A stretch of DNA of 64,000 nt from Nelumbo lutea (taxonomy: Eukaryota; Streptophyta; Magnoliopsida; Proteales; Nelumbonaceae): the NCBI GenBank assembly GCA_022828595.1, contig JAKGHH010000002.1:83172076-83236075 (forward strand), written 5' to 3'. The notes under the pieces are model-generated. The model was not told the origin of the DNA. It saw only the letters and a list, made by a program, of their open reading frames with translations, and searched no databases. The position numbers were made by a program, and so were the translations under genes. How positions within the stretch are numbered: the stretch's first letter is position 1; every line of letters starts with the position of its first letter. Below are positions 9,101-21,280 of the stretch, piece by piece.

Positions 9101-11113
9101 AGTCAAACAAAACCAACATATTTAGAGAAGTTGGTAAATCAACTTAACTCCATCAAAATGTGAAACCTTACCTACTCAAATCAAAACAAAGCAAATAAAA
9201 AATGTCCAATCCAAACAAACCCATTTAAACAACGAAAAAAAATTTAACAGAGAAAACTTGCCATAAATCACATCAACCAAAAAGTACCGAGCGTATTACC
9301 CCCCTGAAGTCACTATTTACACATGGTCGAACCCTTTATATCTATCTTGATAAGCTAAATCCACTCACTCAAACTTATAAGTGCCAAAAGAACCTACAGG
9401 AACCAATTCAAGCTAATCCACTATGGCCCATGTAAACGTCCTTGTGACAAACCAACTAACCTATAATTTTCAGGATCAAAAAAGAAGTTTTCGTATTTCA
9501 AAGCCAAATATTTATAGCACAAACAATTTCATACTCTGTAAAGTCTTCGAAAACCCTAACGAATAACACATTAAACTCTTACTGCCAAACTATAAACTGC
9601 AATCACTCTCAGCATCTTAAAACAATCCACCCAATAGTGTTTGTTACATCAGAGCACTAACTGAAGCCAACTTGGCCAAACCAAATTGGAACCAACACAA
9701 CCATGCGATGTCGGCCGAAACTATCATTCGGTAACCAATATAACAGAAGCATAGGAAGAAATAATCCACTTTTTTAAAAAATACAAACAAAGCTATCGAT
9801 AGCTTGCCAGAATGATGTCATCAAAGAAAACCGTAGTGAAACCATTCCAAACAATCCAAGACTATCCAAATCGATCGAAACTATCAAGTCAAAGCTAAAC
9901 TAAAGTAAACGCACCCGAAACAAGATGTGGACAATTTTAGATTATTCGCTTTCTAACCAACCAACCGTGATGCGAATGAATCCAATCAACGTAGACAAAA
10001 CCATCTGGTAGAGATCGAATATAGCTAAGCTTAATAAAACCCATTCTTCCATATCCTATGAAACTGTGTCTAGCCAAACATATGTAGAAGTAACTACATA
10101 TTATCCATAACTAACCAAGCCATGGCAAATCAATCAAACATCAATCAAGTAGGAAATCAACTAACTCCTTTATAAAATAAAACCATACCTTCTCACAAGA
10201 AAATAAAACCAATAAATGTAGATCAATCCAAACAGTCCCGTCTAAACAATATAAAACAATATAAACAAGAAACTTGACTTAATCAATTTAACCCACAAGA
10301 ACAGAGCTTATTACAACTATAATCACACTATTCTCAATTAAACAAACCAATTATAACTTATTCCACAAGCCGGATAATCTCGCAATTCTATGTTAAACAA
10401 AACCAACATATTTAGAGTTGCTTGTAAATCAACTCAACTCCATCAAAAAGTGAAACCTTACCTAATCAAATCAAAACAAAGCAAATAAACAATGACCAGT
10501 CCAAACAAACCCATTTAAGCATTGTAAAAAAACTCAGAGAGAAAACTTAACATAAATCACATGAACCAACAATTACCGTGCGTATTACCCCCCTCAAGTC
10601 ACTATTCTCACTTAGGCAAACCCTTTATATCTCTCTTGATAAGCTAAATCCACTCACTCAAACTTATAAGTAACAAACAAAACCTACAGGAACCAATTCA
10701 AGCTAATCCTCCCTGGCCATGTAAATGATGTTGTGATAAACCAACTAACCAATGCTTTTAAGGATCAAAAAATAAGTTTTCGTATTTCATAGCCAAATAT
10801 TGATAGCACAAACAATTTCATAATCAGAAAACTCTTTGAAAACCCCAACAAATAATCAATCTAAACATCTTAAAACAATCCACCGAATAGATGTTGTTAC
10901 AATAGAGCACTAACCAAAGAAAACATGGCCAACCCAAATTGGAAGCAACACAACCATGCGATGTCGGCCAAAACTATCAATCTGTAACCGATATAATAGA
11001 AGCATAGGAAGAAATTGTCCACTTTATTGAAAAAATCCAACCAAAGCTATCGATAGCTTGTTAGAATGATGCCACCAAAGAAAACCGTGGCTGAAATGAA
11101 TCCAAACAATCCA
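6149..11113 (-). repeat. Family A tandem array, inverted orientation
   Basis: About four family A monomers lie in reverse orientation relative to the 27.6-43.8 kb array. The landmark 'cttgac(a)taaatcacatc' recurs at about 6159, 7987, 9257 and 10546, giving steps of about 1.83, 1.27 and 1.29 kb. The first step is long because of a partial duplication, with 'aggaaccg...caagcta' occurring at about 6311 and again near 6772. Another deletion lies near 10150. Monomers are about 80-90% similar by eye. I see no gene here. Confidence 0.85.
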
Positions 11114-11647
11114 AATATGAAAAATAGCGTTTTCGAAGACTTTTCTGATTATGAAATTGTTAGTGATATAAATATTTGGGTATGAAATATGAAAACATCT
11201 TTTTTTATCCTTAAAATTATAGGTTAGTTGGTTTCGCACAAGGACTTTAGATGGCCAAGGTGGATTAGCTTGAATCGGTTCCTATAGGTTCTATTCTTGT
11301 GGGTTAAACTGATTAAGTCAATTTTTTTTTTTGTGTTGATTTCCTACTTTATTTAGGTATGCCGGGTTTGTTTCTTTTAGTAAGGGGATTTTGTTGTGCA
11401 AATATGCTTTGTTAGTGGGTATAGATAAGATTGATGTTTGATTGGTTCGCCACGGCTTGGTTAGTTTTGGATAATGTGTAGTTGCTTATACCTAGTTTTG
11501 GCCAAACACAGTTTCATAGGATTTGGAAGAGTGGGTGCTATTTAGCTTAGCTATATTCGATCTATTCCAGATGGTTTTGTTTATGTTGAATTGGATTTAT
11601 TTGCATCAATGTTGGTTGGTTAGAAAGAGAATAATCTAAAATTGTCT
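11114..11647 (+). repeat. Family A partial monomer, direct orientation
   Basis: Between about 11113 and 11127 the sequence flips from the - to the + orientation of family A, and 'ttttcgaagacttttctgat' now reads on the + strand. It runs to 'aataatctaaaattgtctg' at 11630-11648, where a gag remnant begins. Its last 250 bp parallel 280-527. The minus-strand open frame at 11024-11239 spans the flip and is spurious. Confidence 0.8.
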
Positions 11648-11730
11648 GAATTCAACTTTCTAAATTGTTCATTAACATCCCTTATGAACAATTTCATGTC
11701 AATCTCTTGTGGTTCTCCTTCACTACTCAT
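11648..11730 (-). pseudogene. gag: gag N-terminal fragment
   Basis: The minus strand reads MSSEGEPQEIDMKLFIRDV and continues to NEQFRKLN, from the ATG at 11730-11728. It is the same start as in the 528-1087 copy and is cut after about 27 codons by family A. It is non-functional. Confidence 0.85.
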
Positions 11731-12592
11731 GTTTATAATCTGCAAAAATTCGTTAGAAATAAAAGAAATGTTGTTCCTCACACACTCCCTCATGTGCTTG
11801 CACTCAAATCAGATTGTTATCACTCGTGTTTCACACTATTTGACTTTTCTCGATGATGATCTCACCTCTCTTTGCCTTTTACCACTCAAGCCAGCCCCCT
11901 TTATGTTCTTAACAGAATCGAGATCAACAAATCTCAAGGAGCAATCGGTTAGATGGTGGCAAATCTCAAGATCGAAACTTTAAAAACTTAGTTGAGGCAA
12001 ACGGTAGAAATAAGGAAGGAAAAAAATCAATTATAGGAGCCAAGAAAGTAAGAAAACTTCAAAAAGAAGCTAAAACATAAAAAAGAAATCACTAGAATGC
12101 AACTAATTAACGGGAAAAGCAAAAAGACAGAAAACAGTCTTGCACAATTGAACCCGAATAGAACAAATAAAATATGGAGCATGAAATCCCGAATTAGTCA
12201 ATTAGTCAAACCCCAAAAGGAAAAGGAGATCTTGTTATGACTTATTTGATTGGAATATGATCTTGCAATTCAAGAAATCCCATTTATGCTGGGAAAATGA
12301 TTAAAATGTCAGATCTGCAATCTTAATGAGTAGCACCAAAACAGATTGCACACGGATCAAACAATACAATCTAACTCCTCTTTCTTCTTCTCCCTTTTTT
12401 TCAAATTTGATGTTCTTTTGTCTCTTTTTTTTTGCTCAAAATAAACACACAAAATAGAATTGAATCTATTAAAAAAACACAAAGAAGCCGAATGGAAGAA
12501 TTCAAAGAAACTATGCAAGGAGAACACAAGAAACGCACAACGGTCAAAGAAAAACACAAAACAAGGATAAGTAACTTGTTTCTAGAACCAAG

Positions 12593-12604
12593 GCTCTGAT
12601 ACCA
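12593..12604 (-). other. Primer-binding site for initiator Met tRNA
   Basis: The minus strand reads an intact TGGTATCAGAGC, two bases inside the LTR end. It confirms the element type for this copy. Confidence 0.9.
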
Positions 12605-12606
12605 AA

Positions 12607-12914
12607 TGATAAGAACCCACTAGAAGACCTGCTCTAGGAACTCATGAATCAAGTTGTTATACGCACCCAGAAGCTAGAAAACAAGTTGTAGTTGATCAGA
12701 TTAGAACCTTAAGGAAACTAAGTCCTTAAAGAATCCAATCCTGAAGACGCCACAAAAGTTGACAACTCCATTGATAAGTCAAGATATTGTATTCTACCAA
12801 GAAAACAAGAAGACAAAGCTAAGCTTGCTGAAAATACCTCTATATTATTGATGATCTAGTTTTACATAGTTGTAGCCTTTATATAGGCATGTAAACATCA
12901 TTATCTTATAAGAA
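12607..12914 (-). repeat. Partial LTR (U5, R and TATA region) of the second minus copy
   Basis: It matches 1977-2278 closely and includes the candidate TATA box near 12878-12885. The distal U3 (equivalent to 2280-2440) is lost at the junction with family B. Confidence 0.8.
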
Positions 12915-13545
12915 ATTATTAGATTCAATTATTGATTTGTTTATTTTACAAAATTAAGTAAGGAATCATCCATATATTTATATTTAATGAATTTACCAAA
13001 TTACTCATGTAATTTATAATTTATTTAACTATGAAGTTATTTCAATCTCTCTCCTCGAGCCAAATATTTATAGATTAAATAAATTACTCATGTAATTTAT
13101 AGATTAAATAAATTATTCTCCAGAATTTTTTTATTTAATTCAATCTGTGACCAATATTTACGGTTGTCAATGGTGCGGGTTTGGATTTGGATAGCTTGGA
13201 CCAGTCTTGCACAATTCACAAGTGAATATTTATTTAATATTTGCTAAAGTTAGATATTGATTTATCTATTTTACAGAATTAAGTACATTATTATCCATAG
13301 ATTTCTATTTACTTCATTTACTAAATTCTTAATTAATGAATTATTTTTCTCTCATCCCGGAGCCTATTTTTAGGGTAAGCAATATGTTTGGTCAGGTGTG
13401 TGATAGGTTGTACCTATCCTGTCCCAATAATAAATGAAATTTTATTAATTTATTTTACTAAAACAAATTAATCATTAAAGTATTCAAGTAATTAATAAAT
13501 CATTTAACTAATAAGTTTTTTCCCGCTTTCTCTCTCTCTTTCTAT
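12915..13545 (+). repeat. Family B, incomplete first unit with internal deletion
   Basis: The B sequence enters in the 'attcaattattgatttg' block. At about 13070 it jumps from the block starting 'gagccaaatattta' to the 'taaataaatt' segment of a later block, so a whole long block is missing. No gene is present. Confidence 0.75.
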
Positions 13546-16016
13546 CCCCCCCAACCTGTGCTTAATATTTAGGGTTATTAATAGGATAGGTATCGGTTGG
13601 TCAGGCCACGTTTAGTTTGGGCTCTGCCTTTATATCAACTTAACTTATTAAAGCCCAAGTCTATGCCTAGGCGAACCATGAAGCTGAGATTTTGAGCGTG
13701 CCTGATCATATAAAGCTCGGATTGCGATATGGAAAGTTTTATTCTTTGTTTCTCTACTTCCTACAAATCTCTCTTCCATATTTGTTGCTAACTTGTAATT
13801 ATTTACAATGATGCCATTAATGAAGAGCTAACTATTCTCTCTTATTTTCTTGCCTAATTATTTATATACTTACCTTAAAAAGTTAAAAGATTTTGTTGAT
13901 TGAATTTACTAGATTATTTAATTATTTCCCTCGCTTTATTACAGCTCCATGTCCAACATTTAAAGGTTGTCAATGGGTGGGGTTTGTTCTACGTAGCTTG
14001 GATATTTTATTTATTTTATTAAATTAAATTATTCATTTATATATTTTACAATATTATGTAAATTATTATCCATAGATTTCTATTTATTTAATTTACTAAT
14101 TTATTCCATTAATTAATAATTTAGGAATAGGTTAGGATCTGAGTCGGGATTAAACCTATTCACAGGTAGTGGCATGTTCAGGAAGGGCTTTGTCTTTATA
14201 TCAATAGAATATATTGAGGCCCAATTTCAAGCCCAACTTAACCATCAGGTCTATCTCTTGAGTCGAGCCCAGTGAGGAAATTGTTATTCTTTAGTACTCT
14301 CTCATTTCCTCACCAGTAAATTTATATATTTAATTTTGTAATTTAAAAATTGTATTTACTTAATTTGCTAAAAGATTTAATTTTATCAACAAATTATTTC
14401 ACTATATCTATCCCTCTTTGAGTCTAATATTTTGGGTTGTCAATGGGTTGGGCTTGGTTTTAGATAGATTGGATATTATTTATTATTTTAATAAATGAAT
14501 TGAGTCATTATATATATATTTTATTATTTAGTTTAATAATATAATTAATAATTTATTTTTCTCTCTCTTGATCCTTATTTTTTGGGTTATCAACGAGTTA
14601 GGTCTAGTGTGGTATAGCATGTACCTGTCTCGTCCCAATAATTAATGAAATTTTATTTATTTATTTATTTTACTAAACCAAATTATTCATTTATATATTT
14701 TAATACATTAGATACACTATTATGTATAAACTTTTATTTATTTGATTCAACCCGACACCAATAATAAATGAATATTTAGTTATTTTATTAAATTCAATTA
14801 TTGATTTGTTTATTTTACAAAATTAAGTAAGGTATTATCCATATATTTATATTTATTGAATTTACCAAATTATTCATGTAATTAATAATTTATTTAACTA
14901 TGAAGTTATTTCAATCTCTCTCCCTGAGCCAAATATTTAGGGCTCTCAATAGGTTAGGTCTCATTTGGGATTAAAATTATTAACTGGTCGGGCTAGGGTT
15001 GGATTGGGATTTGCGTTTATATCAATATAACATATTTATATCCAAGTTTGAGTCCGGATCGAACTTCGGGCCTAGATCTTGAGCATGAGCCCGATGTTCA
15101 TATAGAGCCCAAAGAACGGTGAGGAAATTCTTTGTTTCTCTCTCATTTTGTCACCTAATTATTTATATTGTTATTCTATTAAGTTAAAAAATTATTTACT
15201 TTATAAACAAATTCTCTCTCTCTCCCCCCCTTTGTGAGTTGCATATGTAGGGTTGTCAATGGATTGGGTTTAGATCTAGATAGCTTGGATATTTATTTAT
15301 TTTTCCAAAAGTTAGTAAATTATTATCCATAGATTTTATTTATTTACTTAACTAAATTATTAAATTAATTAATGATTTAATTTATGAACATAGTATTTCT
15401 CTTTCTCTCTCCTTTTTAAGACTATCAACGGATTAGTTCTTGTGTCGAATAGGCTATAACTGAAATTTTATTTATTTATTTTATGAAATTAAATTATTCA
15501 TTTTTTGGTTTAATAGATTAAATAAATTATTCTCCATAATTTTTTTATTTAATTCAATACTTGACCAATATTTATGGTTGTCAATGGTGCGGGTTTGGAT
15601 TTGGATAGGTTGGACCAGTGTTGCACCAATCACAAGTGAATATTTATTTATTTTTTGCTAAAGTTAATTATTGATTTATCTATTTTACGAAATTAAGTAA
15701 ATTATTATCCATAGATTTCTATTTACTTAATTTACTAAATTCTTAATTAATGAATTATTTTTCTCTCATCCCGGAGCCTATTTTTAGGGCAATCAATATG
15801 TTTGGTCAGGTGTGTGATAGGTTGTACCTGTCCTGTCCCAATAATAAATGAAATTTTATTAATTTATTTTACTAAAACAAATTAATCATTAATTTTTGTA
15901 CAAAATTAAGTAAATTGTTATCCATAGATTCCTATTTATTTAATTTATTAAAAAATTCAAGTAATTAATAATTCATTTAACTATTAAGTTATTTCTCTCT
16001 TTCTCTCTCTCTCTCT
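13546..16016 (+). repeat. Family B long-form higher-order unit (2471 bp)
   Basis: Counting from the C run at 13546 to the C run at 16017, this unit holds about eleven related blocks. Most restart with a version of '(gag)cctaatatttagggttgtcaatgg' (20-base core) and end in a CT-rich tract. Three are long L blocks near 13551, 14124 and 14926, which carry GGGC/GCCC-rich segments around 'tttatatcaa'. The rest are short S blocks near 13950, 14411, 14569, 14750, 15230, 15415, 15560 and 15775. The L block near 14124 is absent from the 44-64 kb units. Confidence 0.8.
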
Positions 16017-17705
16017 CCCCACCAACCTGAGCCTAATATTTAGGGTTATGAATAGGATAGGTATCGGTTGGTCGGGTCAGGTTTAGTTTGGGTTCTGCCT
16101 TTGTATAAACACAACTTATTAAAGCCCAAGTCTAAGCCTAGGCCAACCATCAAGCTGAGATTTTGAGCATGCCTGATCATATAATGCTCAAATTGCGGTA
16201 AGGAAAATTTTATTCTTCGTTTCTCTCATTTCCTACAAATCTCTCTTCCATAATTGTTGCTAACTTATAACTATTTACAATGATGCCATTAATGAAGAGC
16301 TAACTATTCTCTCTTATTTTCTTGCCTAATTATTTATATACTTATTTTAAAAAGTAAAAAGATTTTGTTGACTTAATTTACTAGATTATTTAATTATTTC
16401 CCTCGCTTTATTAACGCTTTGTGTCCAACATTTAAAGGATGTCAATGGGTGGGGTTTGTTTTACGTAGCTTGGATATTGTATTTATTTTATTAAATTAAA
16501 AAAATCATTTATATATTTTACAAAATTATGTAAATTATTATCCATAGATTTCTATGTATTTAATTTACTAATTTATTCCATTAATTAATAATTTATGAAC
16601 AGGTTAGGATCTGAGTCGGGATTAAACCTATTCACAGGTAGTGGCATGTTCAGGAAGGGCTTTCTCTTTATATCAATTGAATATATTGAGGCCCAATTTC
16701 AAGCCCAACTTAACCATCAGGTCTATCTCTTGAGTGGAGCCGAGCGAGGAAATTTTTATTCTTTAGTACTCTCTCATTTCCTCACCAGTTAATTTATATA
16801 TTTAATTTAGTAATTTAAAAATTGTATTTATTTAATTTGCTAAATGATTTAATTTTTTCAACAAATTATTTCACTATATCTCTCCCTCTCCGAGTCTAAT
16901 ATTTTGGGTTATCAATGGGTCGGGCTTGGTTTTAGATAGATTCGATATTTATTTATTATTTTACTAAATGAATTGAGTCATTATATATAGATTTTATTAT
17001 TTAGTTTAATAATATAATTAAACTAATTTATTTTTCTCTTTCTGGATCCTTATTTTTTTGGGTTATTAACGAGTTAGGTCTAGTGTTGTATAGCATGTAC
17101 TTGTCCCGTCCCAATAATTAATGAAAATTTATTTATTTTTTATTTTACTAAACCAAATTATTCATTTATATATTTTAGTACATTAGATACATTATTATGT
17201 ATCAACTTTTATTTATTTGATTCAACCCGGCACCAATAATAAATGAATATTTAGTTATTTTATTAAATTCAATTATTGATTTGTTTATTTTACAAAATTA
17301 AGTAAGGTATTATCCATATATTTATATTTATTGAATTTACCAAATTATTCATGTAATTAATAATTTATTTAACTATGAAGTTATTTCAATCTCTCTCCCT
17401 GAGCCAAATATTTAGGGCTCTCAATAGGTTAGGTCTCATTTGGGATTAAAATTATTAACTGGTCGGGCTAGGGTTGGATTGGGATTTGCGTTTATATCAA
17501 TATAACATATTTATGCCCAAGTCTGAGTCCGAATCGAACTTCGGGCCTAGATCTTGAGCATGAGCCCGACGTTCATATAGTGCCCAAAGCACGGTGAGGA
17601 AATTCTTTGTTTCTCTCTCATTTTGTCACCTAATTATTTATATTGTTATTCTATTAAGTTAAAAAATTATTTATTGAATTTACTAAATTATTTACTTTAT
17701 AAACA

Positions 17706-17765
<60 letters not shown>

Positions 17766-18595
17766 TTGCGAGTTACATATTTAGGGTTGTCAATGGATTG
17801 GGTTTAGATCTAGATAGCTTGGATATTTATTTATTTTACCAAAAGTTAGTAAATTATTATCCATAGATTTTATTTTTTTACTTAACTAAATTATTAAACT
17901 AATTAATGATTTAATTTATAAACAAAGTATTTCTCTTTCTCTCTCCCTTTTTAAGACTATTAACGGATTAGTTCTTGTGTCGGATAGGCTATACATGTCT
18001 TGTCCCAATAATAAATGAACTTTTATTTATTTATTTTATTAAATTAAATTATTCATTATTTGTTTTAATAGATTAAATAAATTATTCTCCATAATTTTTT
18101 TATTTAATTCAATTTGTGACCAATATTTACGGTTGTCAATGGTGCGGGTTTGGATTTGGATAGCTTGGACCAGTCTTGCACCAATCACAAGTGAATATTT
18201 ATTTATTTTTTGCTAAAGTTAATTATTGATTTATCTATTTTACAAAATTAAGTAAATTATTATCCATAGATTTCTATTTACTTAATTTACTAAATTCTTA
18301 ATTAATGAATTATTTTCCTAACAAATTATTTTTCTCTCATCCCGGAGCCTATTTTTAGGGCAATCAATATGTTTGGTCAGGTGTGTGATAGGTTGTACCT
18401 GTCCTGTCCCAATAATAAATGAAATTTTATTAATTTATTTTACTAAAACAAATTAATCATTAATTTTTGTACAAAATTAAGTAAATTGTTATCCATAGAT
18501 TCCTATTTATTTAATTTATTAAACTATTCAAGTAATTAATAATTCATTGAACTAATAAGTTATTTCTCTCTTTCTCTCTTTCTCTCTCTCTCTCT
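16017..18595 (+). repeat. Family B long-form higher-order unit (2579 bp)
   Basis: It has the same block order as 13546-16016, including the middle L block near 16601. The extra length comes partly from the expanded TC tract at 17709-17762 and from small indels. Similarity to the preceding unit is high but visibly lower than between units of the 44-64 kb array. The open frame at 16595-16792 lies within an L block and is not a gene. Confidence 0.8.
17709..17762 (+). repeat. (TC)n microsatellite, 27 repeats
   Basis: This is an uninterrupted TC dinucleotide run of 54 bp. The equivalent tract in the preceding unit (about 15211-15226) is much shorter, so this is a local expansion of a family B polypyrimidine tract. 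Confidence 0.95.
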
Positions 18596-19422
18596 CCCCC
18601 TCCCCCCAACCTGAGCCTAATATTTAGAGTTATCAATAAGATAGGTATCAGTTGGTCGGGCCACATTTAGTTTGGGCTCTGCCTTATATCAACATAACTT
18701 ATTAAAGCCCAAGTCTAAGCCTAGGCCAACCATCAAGCTGAGATTTTGAGCGTGCCTGATCATATAAAGCTCGGATTGCGATAAGGAAAGGTTTATTCTT
18801 TGTTTCTCTCATTTCCTAGAAATCTCTCTTCCATATTTGTTGCTAACTTGTAACTATTTACAATGATGCCATTAATGAAGAACTAACTACTCTCTTGTTT
18901 TCTTGCCTAATTATTTATATACTTATTTTAAAAAGTTAAAAGATTTTGTTGATTTATTTACTAGATTATTTAATTATTTCCATCTCTTTATTACCGCTCT
19001 GTGTCCAACATTTAAAGGTTGTCAATGGGTGGGGTTTGTTCTATGCAGCTTGGATATTTTATTTATTTTATTAAATTAAATTATTCATTTATATATTTTA
19101 TAAAATTAAGTAAATTGTTCTCCATAGATTTCTATTTATTTAATTTACTAATTTATTGGATCAATTAATAATTTATGAACATGTTAGGGTCTTAGTTGGG
19201 ATTAAACCTATTCACAGGTAGTGGCATGTTCGCGAAGGGCTTTGTCTTTATATCAATAGAATATATTGAAGCCAACTTCAAGCCCAACCCAACATCAGGT
19301 CTATCTCTTGAGTCGAGCCTAGCGAGGAAATTATTATTCTTTAGTACTCTCTTTTCCTCACCAGTTAATTTATATTTTTAATTTAGTAAGTTAAAAATTT
19401 TATTTATTTAATTTGATAGAAG
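18596..19422 (+). repeat. Family B partial unit, truncated by insertion or rearrangement
   Basis: It begins at the C-rich tract at 18596, passes through the first L block, one S block and the middle L block (about 19186-19400), then stops at 'tttaatttgataga' where unrelated sequence starts. The open frame at 19196-19381 is within the L block and equivalent to the one at 16595, so it is not taken as a gene. Confidence 0.8.
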
Positions 19423-19668
19423 AGTGGAGACTCTGAACTTGTAGAAGAACACAGGGATTACTGGAGACTCTGACGTGGAAAGCAGAAGGAAACATAAATG
19501 AAAATTATGGCTAAAGCAGAAAAGGATTGGAGAATGGTATGCAATATGCTCAAGAATTATTGGGAGGAGAAATTTATTGTAAGTTTGATAGTACTACCGT
19601 AGATTGCAAGAAGAATTGCTGAATTGTTGAAGTTAACCCCCTTTGAAAAATGTAAAGCCCTTCTAGAG
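19423..19668. other. Unclassified insert between family B and a LINE
   Basis: These roughly 245 bp resemble neither family A, family B nor the gypsy elements. Base composition is more balanced than in the satellites. A near-repeat 'tggagactctga' occurs at about 19433 and 19463. No open frame of note and no clear terminal repeats are visible. It could be a target-derived or transduced flank of the LINE, or an older insertion. Confidence 0.5.
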
Positions 19669-19682
19669 TTTTTTTTTTTTTT

Positions 19683-19875
19683 ATGAGTAAGAGATAAGAT
19701 TCATTAATAGAGAATTAAAGCAATTACAAGATTCCCATGGAGAGGCACGAGCTACGTCCTCTCCAAGTAGCAGGAAGAAAGACAAAGGGGACAGATAACA
19801 GAAAAAAGAAACCTAAAAACTGAAAACGGGAAACAGATTCAATCTACAATTGAGCCCAATATAAGCTTTCCCTGT
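19683..19875 (-). other. 3' untranslated region of the LINE
   Basis: This is non-coding sequence between the RNase H end and the terminal A tract. It is purine/pyrimidine mixed and not similar to the satellites. Confidence 0.5.
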
Positions 19876-20554
19876 TTACCCCTTGCTTTGCAAGGCCATC
19901 AGCCATAGAGCAGATCTCCCCATCCATTGTATTCTCACTGTCAAACTTCTTGTCAGGCAGTTGATTTTTTTAATTTCATTCTTAAAGCACCACACTATAG
20001 AGTCTGGGTTTTGTATCCATCCCAATACCAACTTGGAGTCCCCTTCCATTATTAGATGTTCCAACCTATCTACATAGCTAGCTGTATTCCTTGGATAGCA
20101 GCTGCGAGTTCCGCCCTAACAGATTTTCCAGCTCCTATGGGCCCCGAGTAGATAAGAACCACATTCCTAGCCTCATTCCTCAATACCCCTCCCCCCCTAA
20201 CGGACCTGGGTTACCAAGACTACTTCCATCGAAATTCAGTTTCAAAAAGTTCTTAGGAGGGGGTTCCCAAGTCAGACTCACTTTAATCTTTCTAGATGAA
20301 CAATTAGCCACTGCTAACCAATTCCTCCAAATATCACTAAATGATAAATGATGAAATAAGTCCAGTGATTTTAGCCATAAGATCACCCTATTTAGAATGC
20401 ATTCCTTCATCTCTTCTAAGTTTCTCTCGTTCTCTTGAAAAGTTCTAGTATTCCTTTCTTCCCACACAGACCAGAGCAGCATTACTCTTGCACAACTCCA
20501 CATAATTCTTCTTCTTCTATGTTGCCAAGGAAGAAAAACCGGATAAAAAATCAA
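19876..20554 (-). pseudogene. RNase H (RVT_3 type) of LINE ORF2, frameshifted
   Basis: The frame at 20180-20614 carries the spacer and then LKLNFDGSSLGNPGPLGG, whose Asp is the first catalytic residue of plant RVT_3 RNase H. Reading then shifts: YSGPIGAGK and AELAAAIQGIQLA (conserved Glu) lie in about 20065-20155 and end in a stop. The frame at 19876-20064 carries MEGDSKLVLGWIQNP (conserved Asp) and a degenerate end motif in which the usual ADxLA is replaced by WLMALQSKG. The catalytic acidic residues are present but split over frames, so the enzyme is dead. The + strand open frames here are shadows. Confidence 0.8.
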
Positions 20555-20882
20555 GCTTGCATATCTGCTGGCCTGACCAACCTGCACCCAAACAATGAGA
20601 AGAGCCACTCCCATAACTCTGTAGTAATTGAACAGGAAATTAGTAGATGGTTACAGTCCTCACCATGTGACTTGCAAAGGACACACCAAGAAGGTGAAAG
20701 ATAAAGATAAGATCTTCTCTTTTGTAGAATGTCTAAGGTGTTTATTTTCCCATAATGCACTTCCCAACAAAAAAACCATAACCTTAGGGGTAATAGGCCT
20801 ACACCAGATTTCCTTAAAAGGGTAAGGCCGAGTGGGATTAGATTGGGTAATTGATTTAAAGAAAGAAGCGCAAGAGAATGAT
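20555..20882 (-). pseudogene. zf-RVT domain fragment of LINE ORF2
   Basis: Minus-strand reading starts with GSFSCASFFKS and goes on to PFKEIWCRPITPKVMVFLL in the frame open at 20660-20968. It then shifts to the frame at 20551-20886, which carries CVLCKSHGEDCNHLLISC and ELWEWLF. The C-x2-C...H-x4-C pattern is the zinc-binding core of zf-RVT (PF13966 type), found C-terminal to RT in plant LINEs. One frameshift near 20740-20780 breaks it. The first 10 or so residues of the 20660-20968 frame are family B sequence. Confidence 0.8.
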
Positions 20883-21280
20883 CCATTTTCTAGTAATCTC
20901 TTTTTAATAAACTTGTAAATATTTACAATGATACCATTAATAAATTCTCTCTTATTTTGTTGCCTCATTATATACTTATTTTAATAAGTTATAAGATTTT
21001 GTTGATTTAATTTACTAGATTATTTAATTATCTCCTTCTCTTTCTTACCACTTCATGTCCAATATTTAGGGTTTTCAACGGGTGGGGGTAGCTTGGATAA
21101 TTATTCATTTATTTATGACAAAATTAAGTAAATTATTATCCATGATCTTTGTTTCTTTTCCAATTTTATGTTGTTAAGTTAAAAAAAATTATTGAATTTA
21201 CTAATTTATTTACTTTTATAATCTCTTTCTCTCTCTCTCTCTCTCTCCCCTTGCTCGAGTTAGATATATAGGGTTGTCAA

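Larger units (their letters stand above)
11648..12914 (-). mobile_element. Second truncated Ty3/gypsy copy (partial LTR, leader, gag start)
   Basis: This closely resembles 1005-2280 in the same orientation: LTR part (12914-12607), primer-binding site (12604-12593), leader (12592-11731) and the first 83 bp of gag. It is more truncated than the first copy at both ends. The left end stops at the same family A position, and the right end runs into family B at about 12915. Open frames over 11642-11983 and 12357-12557 are shadows. Confidence 0.85.
19669..20882 (-). mobile_element. 5'-truncated L1-type LINE, 3' end with RNase H
   Basis: On the minus strand the order is zinc-binding RT C-terminal domain (zf-RVT), a spacer, then a plant-type RNase H, followed by a 3' UTR and an A tract (the T run on + at about 19670-19682). 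This is the usual 3' architecture of plant L1 elements with a non-LTR RNase H. The 5' part, with endonuclease and RT, is missing. Family B resumes at about 20883, but at a block position not contiguous with 19422. The insertion site has therefore been rearranged and no target duplication is evident. Confidence 0.8.
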
